Assembly: GCA_945285915.1 (NCBI GenBank)
Contig: CALYQL010000003.1
Coordinates: 62,001-126,000, forward strand
Length of the DNA stretch: 64,000 nucleotides
Direction of reading: 5' to 3'
Source: an uncultured Bartonella sp.
GTDB taxonomy: Bacteria; Pseudomonadota; Alphaproteobacteria; Rhizobiales; Rhizobiaceae
This document shows positions 54,881 through 63,230 of this stretch, piece after piece. Both the position numbers and the translations under genes were made by a program. The notes under the pieces are model-generated. The model did not search any database, was not told where the DNA came from, and saw only the letters and a list, made by a program, of their open reading frames with translations. Position 1 is the first letter of the stretch. Every line of letters starts with the position of its first letter.

Positions 54881-55840
54881 ATGCGTCGTTTATTTTTGGC
54901 TGCTGCTGCAGTTTTTGCACTCAATTCACTTTCATTTGCAGCAGACAAAGTGAAAGTGGAAATCACACAAATTGTTGCCCACCCCGCACTTGATTCGGTA
55001 CGGAAGGGTGTTGAAGATGTTCTTGCTCAACAAGGATATCAAAATGGTGAGAACATGATTCTCACTTTTCAATCGGCGCAAGGCAATATTACCACAGCAA
55101 CTCAAATTGCCCGTCAGTTTGTTGGTGACAAACCAAATGTCATTGTTGCGATAGCCACACCATCTGCTCAAACAATGCTTGCGGCAACCAAACAGATTCC
55201 AATTGTTTTTTCTGCTGTATCTGATCCGGTAGAGGCAAAGCTTGTCCCTACAATGGAAAAACCAGGTGGTAATGTGACCGGTGTTTCTGACCGCTCCCCC
55301 GTTGAAGACCATATAAAGCTTCTAAAAGAAATCAAACCTGATTTGAAAAAGTTGGGCTACCTTTATAATTCAGCCGAAGCAAATTCTGTCTCGACACTCA
55401 ATGTTTTACGGAAACTGGCAGAAAAAGATGGTATCGAAGTTATACCATCGGCAGCACCAAAGTCTTCTGATGTTCAAGCCGCTACACGCGCTTTGGTTGG
55501 CAAAGTTGATATTATCTATGTACCAACGGATAATACAATCATATCAGTTCTCGAAGGTGCCACAAAAGTTGCAGCGGAAACAAAAACACCTATCTTTACG
55601 GCTGATCCAAGTTCAATCGGACGGGGTGCCTTTGCCGCACAAGGAATTGATTATTATGATGCAGGCGTTGAAACTGGTAAATTGGTTGTACGGATTCTAA
55701 AAGGTGAAAAAGCCGGTGATATAAGTGTTGTGACACCGCCAGCTAGAAACATAAAAATTGATCTAAAGGCTGCTGAAAAAATGGGAATAACAATTCCTCA
55801 AACAGTTTTGGATCGTGCAAATAAAACATCAGATAAATAG
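54881..55840 (+). CDS. ABC transporter substrate-binding protein (PF04392 type, TrpX-like)
   Basis: Periplasmic binding protein of 319 residues with a signal peptide (RRLFLAAAAVFALNSLSFAA, cleaved near residue 20). It has the two-lobed PF04392 architecture: VEITQIVAHPALDSVRKGV, then IVAIATPSAQTMLAATK, the FSAVSDPVEAKLV hinge and the AQGIDYYDAG segment. The TrpX proteins of Gram-positives, linked to tryptophan uptake, belong to this group, but relatives bind other ligands, so the substrate is open. The ATG at 54881, with GGGGAGA upstream, is preferred over ATG 54854, which would put extra residues ahead of the signal peptide. First gene of a four-gene operon. Confidence 0.85.
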   Translation: MRRLFLAAAAVFALNSLSFAADKVKVEITQIVAHPALDSVRKGVEDVLAQQGYQNGENMILTFQSAQGNITTATQIARQFVGDKPNVIVAIATPSAQTMLAATKQIPIVFSAVSDPVEAKLVPTMEKPGGNVTGVSDRSPVEDHIKLLKEIKPDLKKLGYLYNSAEANSVSTLNVLRKLAEKDGIEVIPSAAPKSSDVQAATRALVGKVDIIYVPTDNTIISVLEGATKVAAETKTPIFTADPSSIGRGAFAAQGIDYYDAGVETGKLVVRILKGEKAGDISVVTPPARNIKIDLKAAEKMGITIPQTVLDRANKTSDK

Positions 55841-55897
55841 GGATGAAAAAGTGAAAATCATTGTCAACCACAGCGTTACAAACAGGACACTTGCCGG

Positions 55898-56794
55898 ATG
55901 AGTATGTTTGCTTTTACCGGTGCGGTCGAGCTTGGACTGGTTTATGCCTTTGTTGCTATCGGTGTTTATCTATCATTTAGGATCCTTGATTTTCCGGATT
56001 TGACCGTTGATGGCTCATTTCTTCTAGGCTCCACCGTTTGTGGTGTAATGATTCTTTGTGGCGTAAATCCTTGGTTGGCAATGTTATCAGCTCTATGTGC
56101 TGGTATGCTTGCTGGACTGGTTACAGCACTCTTAAATCTAAAATTTGGTATCCTTAATCTTCTTGCATCTATTTTGACAATGTCTGCCCTTTACACAGTC
56201 AATCTGCGCATTATGGGCATCATGGGTGTTTCAAATGTCAATTTAGGGGTTACAGATACGGCGCTTACACCATTTTACGGTATATTTGGTTTACCTGATA
56301 TGGCAGTTCGCCCCATATTCATTGGTGTCATTGTTCTCATTGTTGCATTCCTTGTTTGGCGTTTTCTTGAAAGCCAAACAGGTCTTGCCATGCGGGCAAC
56401 AGGTATCAATCCGCGCATGGCAAAAGCGCAAGGCATAAAAACAGATCGCCTGATTTATTTTGGTATGGGCCTATCCAATGGATTAGTTGCTCTTGGTGGT
56501 TCACTTTATATTCAAACCGCTATTGCAACTGATATTACCGGTGGCGCAGGTACAATCGTCTTTGGGCTAGCGGCTGTCATCATCGGTGAAACACTATTCC
56601 GCACAAGAAAACTGTTCTTCATTATTCTAAGCTGTGTCATTGGGTCAGTACTATACCGCGTCGCAGTACAATTTGCTTTTGAAGGTAGCAGCCTAGGTAT
56701 TGATACATCAACCGACTTACAGTTTATCACTGCATTGCTGGTCGTGTTGACCCTTGTTGTACCACGTTATTTTGGGGCGAAAAAACATGATTGA
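55898..56794 (+). CDS. ABC transporter permease (TrpX-type importer)
   Basis: A 298-residue membrane permease with eight or nine hydrophobic segments, of the branched-chain-amino-acid-permease-like fold (PF02653). FRILDFPDLTVDGSFLLGS at about 28-46 and the cytoplasmic loop GLAMRATGINPRMAKAQGI near 160-180 are the recognisable family segments. The ATPase gene starts inside its last codons (8-nt overlap). It completes the importer with its neighbours. Confidence 0.88.
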   Translation: MSMFAFTGAVELGLVYAFVAIGVYLSFRILDFPDLTVDGSFLLGSTVCGVMILCGVNPWLAMLSALCAGMLAGLVTALLNLKFGILNLLASILTMSALYTVNLRIMGIMGVSNVNLGVTDTALTPFYGIFGLPDMAVRPIFIGVIVLIVAFLVWRFLESQTGLAMRATGINPRMAKAQGIKTDRLIYFGMGLSNGLVALGGSLYIQTAIATDITGGAGTIVFGLAAVIIGETLFRTRKLFFIILSCVIGSVLYRVAVQFAFEGSSLGIDTSTDLQFITALLVVLTLVVPRYFGAKKHD

Positions 56795-57581
56795 GCTTGA
56801 CCATATCGGGGTAACTTTCAAACAAGGCACACCATTAGAAAAACAGGCATTGATAGACCTTAACCTGAAAATCGAGCGAGGCAGCTTTGTTACCGTAATA
56901 GGTTCAAATGGTGCAGGAAAATCGACAATGCTTGGTGTTCTTGCTGGTGATATTTTACCAAATGAAGGAAAAGTCATTATCAATGGTGTGGATGTTTCGC
57001 GTAAATCAACCGCTGATCGGGCGAAAATGATTGCTCGCGTGTTTCAAGATCCTCTTGCAGGGAGTTGCGGTTCTCTTACCATAGAAGAAAATTTGGCATT
57101 GGCTGCTTGTCGTGGAAAAAGACGGGGCTTAACATCTGCACTTACACGCGAAAATCGGGAAATATTTCGACACCGTATTGCCGAATTGGGTCTGGGATTA
57201 GAAAACCGTATTCATAATCGCATGGATAGTTTATCTGGAGGACAACGTCAGGCTGTATCTTTGGTTATGGCAACATTGTCAGACGCTGATGTTTTACTTT
57301 TGGATGAACATACAGCAGCCCTCGACCCCGGTATGGCCGACTTTGTGATGAAGCTCACGGAAAAGGTTATCAGAAAAAATAACTTAACAACACTCATGGT
57401 GACGCATTCCATGCGGCAGGCATTGGATTATGGAGAACGCACTTTCATGTTGCATGGCGGCAAAATCGTGCTTGATGTGCATGCAGAAAAGCGCAGAGGC
57501 CTTGATGTAGGTGATCTTATCGATATGTTTCAAAAAGTCCGAGGCGAAGCACTCGACGATGACAAATTGCTGATGGACTAA
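56787..57581 (+). CDS. ABC transporter ATP-binding protein (TrpX-type importer)
   Basis: ABC ATPase of 264 residues energising the importer. Walker A GSNGAGKS at 39-46, Q-loop VFQDPLAGSCG, signature LSGGQRQAV, Walker B VLLLDEHTAALDP (with H in place of the usual P after DE) and the H-loop VTHSMRQAL. The ATG at 56787 is chosen over an upstream ATG because the domain begins at IELDHIGVTF. holA follows 4 nt downstream. Confidence 0.92.
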   Translation: MIELDHIGVTFKQGTPLEKQALIDLNLKIERGSFVTVIGSNGAGKSTMLGVLAGDILPNEGKVIINGVDVSRKSTADRAKMIARVFQDPLAGSCGSLTIEENLALAACRGKRRGLTSALTRENREIFRHRIAELGLGLENRIHNRMDSLSGGQRQAVSLVMATLSDADVLLLDEHTAALDPGMADFVMKLTEKVIRKNNLTTLMVTHSMRQALDYGERTFMLHGGKIVLDVHAEKRRGLDVGDLIDMFQKVRGEALDDDKLLMD

Positions 57582-57585
57582 TATA

Positions 57586-58626
57586 TTGGCGCAAAAAAAA
57601 GCACATGAAGTTGATGGATTTTTAGGACGACTGCAAAAGCAGTACCCTATTGTTCTTATTTACGGCCCCGATAAAGGTCTTGTGTCTGAAAGGGCAGCTG
57701 CATTTGCGAAATTAACGGGCGTTAAATTGGATGACCCATTTTCCAATATACGTCTTGAAGCCAGTGAACTTGAACGTGATCCTACTCGTTTGGCTGATGA
57801 AGCGCACACAATCTCACTTTTTGGTGGGGAGCGTCTCATATGGATACGAAATGTTGGAAACCAAAAAAATTTGGTTGATGCCATTAGACAATTGGCCAAA
57901 ACACCACCTGAGCATGCCTATCTGCTGATTGAAGCCGGAGATCTCAAAAAAGGTTCAGGTCTGCGCACAGCCATTGAGACAGCATCAACAGCTATGGCAT
58001 TGCCATGTTTTGCAGATGATGCACGCGCGTTGGAGGGGCTAATTGATCAGGTTTTGGGCGATTATAAACTTACAATTTCACTTGATGCTCGTAAATGGCT
58101 TAGAGATAGTCTGGGCGGCGACAGACTAATATCACGTAGCGAATTGGAAAAATTATGTCTTTATGCACTTCATAAAGGTGAAATTAGCATTGAAGACGTC
58201 AAGGAAGTTGTCAGTGATGTTAGTGCGTTAAACTATGACGAGATTATCGATGCTATTTTGATGGGCGATATGGTGGGGTTCAATAATCGTTTCGACCGTC
58301 AAGTTGCCACGGGTAGTGCATTATTCCTGATTTTAAGCGCTGCCCAAAGGCAATTCCAACAATTACAACTTTTAAGAAATCTCGTTGAGAATGAAAATAA
58401 AACAGCATCTTCAGCTGTTGCTTCAGCCCGACCACCGATTTTTTTCCGCCGTCAAAAAATAATGGAACAAGCTGTTAACAATTGGTCATCTTCACAGATT
58501 TCCCAAGCTATGGAAAGATTGCAGAGAGCAGTTCTAGAAAGTCGCCAAAATGCTTCATTATCAGAAGCAATTATTAGGCAAGCATTGCTGGCACTTGCTG
58601 TTATAGCAAAGCGCCAGCGTGGTTAA
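57586..58626 (+). CDS. holA: DNA polymerase III subunit delta
   Basis: HolA, 346 residues, the clamp-loader subunit that opens the beta clamp. An AAA+-like fold without catalytic Walker motifs: PIVLIYGPDKGLVSERAAAF, then LADEAHTISLFGGERLIWIR, the LGGDRLISRSELEKL stretch and the C-terminal collar helices. The start is TTG at 57586; the only upstream in-frame space lies within the ATPase stop. In other Rhizobiales I recall holA next to lptE and leuS; here it is the last gene of an ABC importer operon. Confidence 0.9.
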   Translation: MAQKKAHEVDGFLGRLQKQYPIVLIYGPDKGLVSERAAAFAKLTGVKLDDPFSNIRLEASELERDPTRLADEAHTISLFGGERLIWIRNVGNQKNLVDAIRQLAKTPPEHAYLLIEAGDLKKGSGLRTAIETASTAMALPCFADDARALEGLIDQVLGDYKLTISLDARKWLRDSLGGDRLISRSELEKLCLYALHKGEISIEDVKEVVSDVSALNYDEIIDAILMGDMVGFNNRFDRQVATGSALFLILSAAQRQFQQLQLLRNLVENENKTASSAVASARPPIFFRRQKIMEQAVNNWSSSQISQAMERLQRAVLESRQNASLSEAIIRQALLALAVIAKRQRG

Positions 58627-58628
58627 AA

Positions 58629-59477
58629 TTAGGTCCGCTTAACGTGCTCAAGGTATAATTCACGCAAGCGCAATGTTGTTTTTCCCGGCTTACCATCACC
58701 AATTGCCCGTCCATCAAGACTGATAACAGGTGCGGCGAAATTGGTAGTCGATGTAATGAACGCTTCACTTGCAGCGTAAGTTTCTTCCAAGGTAAATAAC
58801 CGCTCTTCAACAGCTATGTCATGTTTCCGTGCAATATCAAGTATTGTAGCACGGGTTATGCCTGGCAAAATTGCATGGTCAAGCTGACGTGTAATAACAG
58901 TGCCATTTTTGTCTACGATAAAGAAATTTGAAGACGTTGCTTCTGTGAGATAACCATCTTCTACATATACAGCATCATTAACCCCATCATTATGAGCGCG
59001 TGTTTTTGTCAGTGATGAATAAAGAAGTTGCGTTGTTTTAATATCACGACGACACCAGCGCCCTTCTTTTACAGAAATCATTTTCAGCTGCGGAATAGTG
59101 TGCAGGTTTTTAACAATACCTGTCTGGGTAAACATAAAAAGGATAGGTTTATAATCTTTGTTATCATAAACAAAATTACGATCGCCACTGCCACGTGAAA
59201 CTTGAAGATAAACCGTTCCATCCTTGAGATTATTACGCTTAATAAGTTCGCGATGAAGCGTTAAAAACTCATCTCTATCGACATTGAAATCAATATTGAT
59301 TGCATGAAGGGAGTTTTTTAATCGTTGGATATGTCCATCAAAATCCAGAAATTTTTCGTCAAAAAAAGATGTCACTTCATAGATTGAATCGGCAAACATG
59401 ACCGACCGATCAAAAATTGAAATCTTAGCAGCTGTTTCGTCCAGCCATTCGCCGTTGACATAAACGGTGCGTGCCAT
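58629..59477 (-). CDS. D-amino-acid aminotransferase (class IV, PLP)
   Basis: Class IV aminotransferase of 282 residues. The PLP lysine is Lys147 in RRDIKTTQLL; VYLQVSRGSGDRNF, the EDGYLTEATSSNFFIV cofactor-binding block and the ILPGITRATIL motif match D-amino-acid transaminases more than BCATs. The likely reaction is D-alanine plus 2-oxoglutarate to pyruvate plus D-glutamate. It is convergent with holA (2-nt gap) and monocistronic. Confidence 0.85.
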   Translation of the reverse strand: MARTVYVNGEWLDETAAKISIFDRSVMFADSIYEVTSFFDEKFLDFDGHIQRLKNSLHAINIDFNVDRDEFLTLHRELIKRNNLKDGTVYLQVSRGSGDRNFVYDNKDYKPILFMFTQTGIVKNLHTIPQLKMISVKEGRWCRRDIKTTQLLYSSLTKTRAHNDGVNDAVYVEDGYLTEATSSNFFIVDKNGTVITRQLDHAILPGITRATILDIARKHDIAVEERLFTLEETYAASEAFITSTTNFAAPVISLDGRAIGDGKPGKTTLRLRELYLEHVKRT

Positions 59478-59867
59478 TGTTTTTTACCTCTTGTCTATTA
59501 TCCGTCTTATTTTAATTTCTCGCATTAGCGACAAAAAATAACCTAATAAGTTCGCTGTAAATTACGGCAGTTTTTAAAACACAGCAATAGTTCACATAAG
59601 GCCTTTATAACTTTGTTTTGTAACACCAGTTATCGATTATGGATTAACGCTCTATAATCGCTATTTTCTTTTGAAAAATCGAGAAATACGTCAATAATTC
59701 GCTGTTACCTTGGTATGAAAACAGCCATGAAATTGTTAAAAAATATAACGCAAGACCTGCAATTCAACTGTCACCTTGGCGATGGATCAGGAAATTTTAT
59801 GTCATTAATTCTTGCTTTCTACCCGATCGCTATATAGTTAAACTACATAATCTAAAGGAAATGAAAT
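59478..59867. other. Divergent intergenic region between the aminotransferase and modE
   Basis: About 390 nt without a supported gene. It holds an inverted repeat CGATTAT/ATAATCG around 59633-59660 and, at the right end, the candidate ModE operator. A 40-codon frame (59715-59837) has no ribosome binding site and is not called. Confidence 0.45.
59826..59852. promoter_or_regulatory. Candidate ModE-binding site
   Basis: ATCGCTATATA, 7 nt, TACATAATC. The left half equals the ModE consensus half-site (ATCGCTATATA) and the right half is a degenerate mirror copy (consensus TATATAACGAT). It lies 16 nt before the modE start, suiting molybdate-dependent repression of modE-modABC. Confidence 0.6.
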
Positions 59868-60659
59868 ATGGCCGTCACTGCAACAATTGCTTTAAGCCAG
59901 GAACATATCGGTTCTGTTGGTCGTGAACGGATAAAATTGCTTGAAGCCGTTGACCGAGAAGGGTCAATATCGGCAGCTGCACGTGCTGTTGGATTAAGTT
60001 ATAAAGCAGCATGGGATGCACTTGATGCAATGCAAAACCTTGTTACAAAGCCATTACTAGAAAAAAAAGCTGGAGGACGGAGCGGTGGTGGCGCAGTCCT
60101 AACGCCTCAGGCGCTAAAGCTCATTGAGACCTTCCATCAACTGGAAGCTGGCCTCGCAACCATGATACAAAATGCCTCTGATGATCTTTCCGATATTGGG
60201 TTAAGTTCAACCGGACTTCTTCATGGGTTTATGATGAAAACCTCGGCTCGTAATGTACTTTCGGGTCACGTTCAAGCTATTACAATCGAATCACCGGCAG
60301 CTTTTGTAGATATCCGCATTTCCGATAATGTCTCAATTCAGGCTGAAATTACGGCAAAAAGTGTTGAGCGATTGGGACTTGTTAAACATCGACAGGTTGC
60401 AGCATTAATCAAAGCGACCTTTGTTAAAGTTGCCCCTAAAACCGATAAAAAATTACCAGACAAAATAAATCATATCGAAGGAATTTTGCGCACAATTAAC
60501 GCGGGTGAAGCAAGCGTTGAACTTGTGGTTGAAATTGATGCCGGCAAAACGCTGGTAGCGACAGCTCGTCCGAATGACGCTGTTGTAAAACAACTTAAAG
60601 CCGACATGCCAGTTATTGCATCATTTGATGCTGAAAACATAATTATTGCCACCAGCTAA
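59868..60659 (+). CDS. modE: Molybdate-responsive regulator ModE
   Basis: Full-length ModE, 263 residues: an N-terminal winged HTH (about 15-95; VDREGSISAAARAVGLSYKA is the LysR-like helix-turn-helix) followed by two molybdate-binding Mop/TOBE domains (about 122-190 with SARNVLSGHVQAI, and 195-262). It should bind molybdate and repress modABC. It heads the operon: modA follows 11 nt downstream. The ATG has AAGGA upstream; a candidate ModE operator precedes it. Confidence 0.9.
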   Translation: MAVTATIALSQEHIGSVGRERIKLLEAVDREGSISAAARAVGLSYKAAWDALDAMQNLVTKPLLEKKAGGRSGGGAVLTPQALKLIETFHQLEAGLATMIQNASDDLSDIGLSSTGLLHGFMMKTSARNVLSGHVQAITIESPAAFVDIRISDNVSIQAEITAKSVERLGLVKHRQVAALIKATFVKVAPKTDKKLPDKINHIEGILRTINAGEASVELVVEIDAGKTLVATARPNDAVVKQLKADMPVIASFDAENIIIATS

Positions 60660-60670
60660 GGAGAGTCGCA

Positions 60671-61423
60671 ATGAAAACGAAACTTGCACTTTTAACCGGT
60701 ATTTTACTTGCCAGCGTCACTTGGGCACAAGCTGGAGAAACTGTTGTCGCAGTTGCTGCCAACTTTACCGAACCTGTTAAAGAAATTGCTGAACAATTCA
60801 AAGCCAAGACAGGTCATACAGCGACACTTTCTTTTGGTGCTACTGGAAACTTTTATAATCAGATCAAAAATGGCGCCCCTTTTGAAGTATTCCTAGCCGC
60901 TGATACAGCTCGCCCTACCAAAGCGGTTGAAGAGGGATATGCAGTAAAAGGAACCGAATTTACCTATGCTATTGGCACACTTGTGTTGTGGAGTACAAAA
61001 GAAGGTCTTGTTAAAGGACCGGAAACATTAACAGATACAACTATTAGCCATATTTCTTATTGCAACCCCGACGCTGCCCCTTATGGCAAGGCATCTGTTG
61101 AAACGCTGGACGCATTAAAAGTTCATGACAAGGTAAAAGATAAACTTGTTGAAGGACAGAACATTTCACAAGCCTATCAATTCGTTAAAACTGGCAATGC
61201 AGAAATTGGATTTGTTGCTCTGTCACAGATTATTAATGAAAAAGGTGGCTCGAAATGGATCGTACCACAAGGTTATTATAACCCTATCCGTCAAGATGCC
61301 GTACTTTTGAAGACCGGCGAAAATAATGAAGCAGCAAAAGCCTTTATAGATTTTCTAAAGGGTCCTGAAGCAGCTACAATCATTAAAAAGTACGGTTATG
61401 CATTGCCCGAAGTAAAGCAATAA
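60671..61423 (+). CDS. modA: Molybdate ABC transporter substrate-binding protein
   Basis: Periplasmic molybdate/tungstate-binding protein, 250 residues. Signal peptide 1-21 (ends WAQA). Typical ModA segments are VAAVANFTEPVKEIAEQF-like VAVAANFTEPVKEIAEQF, SFGATGNFYNQIKNGAPFEVF, which holds the oxyanion-binding Ser/Gly residues, and CNPDAAPYGKASVE. GGAG lies before the ATG. Confidence 0.95.
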   Translation: MKTKLALLTGILLASVTWAQAGETVVAVAANFTEPVKEIAEQFKAKTGHTATLSFGATGNFYNQIKNGAPFEVFLAADTARPTKAVEEGYAVKGTEFTYAIGTLVLWSTKEGLVKGPETLTDTTISHISYCNPDAAPYGKASVETLDALKVHDKVKDKLVEGQNISQAYQFVKTGNAEIGFVALSQIINEKGGSKWIVPQGYYNPIRQDAVLLKTGENNEAAKAFIDFLKGPEAATIIKKYGYALPEVKQ

Positions 61424-61425
61424 GC

Positions 61426-62112
61426 ATGACACTTCTTTCTGCTCAGACATGGACAGCAATTACGCTAACAGCACAATTGGCATCCGTTACGACATGTTTT
61501 CTCATGCTTATCGGCACGCCAATTGCGCTTTGGCTGGCACGCTCACAATCCTACTTTAAAGAAATTGTAGCCTCCTTTATATCTATTCCTCTTGTTTTGC
61601 CCCCGACAGTTTTAGGGTTTTACCTACTTGTTTTATTAGGCCCTAATGGTCCAGGAGGTTTTATTGGTCCCTGGTTTGGCGTCGATAAGTTTGCGTTTAC
61701 ATTTGAAGGACTGGTAATTGGCTCAGTCATTTATTCACTTCCCTTTGTTGTGCAACCAATCCGCAATTCTTTTGAAGCAATGGGAAAACGTCCCATGGAA
61801 GTCGCAGCAACATTACGCGCGTCACCATGGAAATCATTTTGGAAAGTTGCTTTACCTATTGCTAGCCCCGGCTTTATGACGGCAGCCGTTTTAGGATTTG
61901 CCCATACAGTGGGTGAATTCGGCGTTGTGCAAATGATAGGTGGAAATTTGCCAGGCAAAACAGCCGTTATTTCCACAACGATCATGGGATATGTTGAAGC
62001 TGGTCAAATGCATGAAGCCAATATTTTATCATTGATAATGGTCGTATTTTCTTTTCTAATTATTCTTATGGTTGCGCTATTACAAAAATATATGCGAGCA
62101 AGAGCGCTATGA
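61426..62112 (+). CDS. modB: Molybdate ABC transporter permease
   Basis: Inner-membrane permease of 228 residues with about five helices. The EAA-loop (coupling helix) is EVAATLRASPWKSFWKVALP near residues 125-145, followed by FAHTVGEFGVVQMIGGN, a ModB hallmark. It starts 2 nt after the modA stop and its own stop overlaps the modC start (ATGA). Confidence 0.95.
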   Translation: MTLLSAQTWTAITLTAQLASVTTCFLMLIGTPIALWLARSQSYFKEIVASFISIPLVLPPTVLGFYLLVLLGPNGPGGFIGPWFGVDKFAFTFEGLVIGSVIYSLPFVVQPIRNSFEAMGKRPMEVAATLRASPWKSFWKVALPIASPGFMTAAVLGFAHTVGEFGVVQMIGGNLPGKTAVISTTIMGYVEAGQMHEANILSLIMVVFSFLIILMVALLQKYMRARAL

Positions 62113-63230
62113 GCGGAAGCATTGATATTGCACTTAACGGTATGCTCGGCAATTTCTCGATTGATTGCTCTTTTACCGCACCATCACATGGTGTCACTGC
62201 TCTTTATGGTCCATCAGGTTGTGGTAAAACCAGCATATTGCGCGCCATCGCCGGTTTAAATCATTTGAATGGAAAAGTTTCCATTGGAACGGATGTTTGG
62301 CAAGATGAGAATCAATTTGTCCCTATCCATAAACGCCCATTAGGATATGTGTTTCAGGAAGCAAGTCTTTTTCCTCATTTATCGGTACGCAAAAACCTGA
62401 TATTCGGTATGCCAAAAAACACCAAAGATCTTTCACCATCCTTTGAAGAGGTTATTGAATTTCTCAATATTTCTCATCTTATCGATCGTGCACCGCAAAA
62501 TTTATCTGGCGGAGAACGCCAACGCGTCGCAATCGGTCGGGCATTATTATCAAAGCCCCACATACTCATGATGGACGAACCGCTTTCTGCACTCGACAAA
62601 CGTTCTCGTGATGAAATTCTGCCATTTTTGATCAGATTACGCGATCGGTTAAGTTTGCCGATTATATATATAACCCATGACATTTATGAAGTTGAAAGAC
62701 TAGCGGATTACCTTGTATTAATGGATAAGGGACGGATTATTGCTGCTGGTCCATTGGATGAAATTCAAGCTAACCCTGATCTCCCACTTGCTAATACACG
62801 CGAAGCCGCCGTTAGCCTGGATGGCGTTGTACATTCATATAATAAAGACGCCGGTCTACTTCATATAAATGTTGCTGGTGGAATATTTGTTGTGCCTTCC
62901 GATGAAAAAGCAGTTGGTCAAAAAATGCGCATTCGCATTGCTGCCAATGATGTAAGTTTGGCAACTGAAAAACCCTTAATGAGCTCAATTCTCAACGTTA
63001 TGCCCGCACAGATAGTAACCGCACGTACAAAAGGCACACATGAAGTACTAGCAAAATTGGAACTTGGATTTGAGGGAAAAGGTGTACATTTTCTCTCTCG
63101 TTTGACACAATATTCATGGCAGCAGCTTGGACTGCAAGATGGTATGAAAGTTTATGCTCAAATTAAAGGTGTCGCGATGATTGAACAAAAGAATACTGTC
63201 ATATCATCAGATATTTCTGAGCCAATTTAA
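62109..63230 (+). CDS. modC: Molybdate ABC transporter ATP-binding protein
   Basis: ATPase of 373 residues. Walker A GPSGCGKT at 34-41, Q-loop VFQEASLFPH, signature LSGGERQRV, Walker B ILMMDEPLSALD and H-loop ITHDIYEVER, followed by a C-terminal TOBE/Mop domain (about 295-365) as in other ModC. The start overlaps the modB stop by 4 nt. The 3' end overlaps the convergent kinase gene by 32 nt. Confidence 0.94.
   Translation: MSGSIDIALNGMLGNFSIDCSFTAPSHGVTALYGPSGCGKTSILRAIAGLNHLNGKVSIGTDVWQDENQFVPIHKRPLGYVFQEASLFPHLSVRKNLIFGMPKNTKDLSPSFEEVIEFLNISHLIDRAPQNLSGGERQRVAIGRALLSKPHILMMDEPLSALDKRSRDEILPFLIRLRDRLSLPIIYITHDIYEVERLADYLVLMDKGRIIAAGPLDEIQANPDLPLANTREAAVSLDGVVHSYNKDAGLLHINVAGGIFVVPSDEKAVGQKMRIRIAANDVSLATEKPLMSSILNVMPAQIVTARTKGTHEVLAKLELGFEGKGVHFLSRLTQYSWQQLGLQDGMKVYAQIKGVAMIEQKNTVISSDISEPI

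Noticed and set aside
59715-59837. 40-codon frame ahead of modE
   Set aside because: No ribosome binding site, ends inside the ModE operator candidate, no recognisable product.
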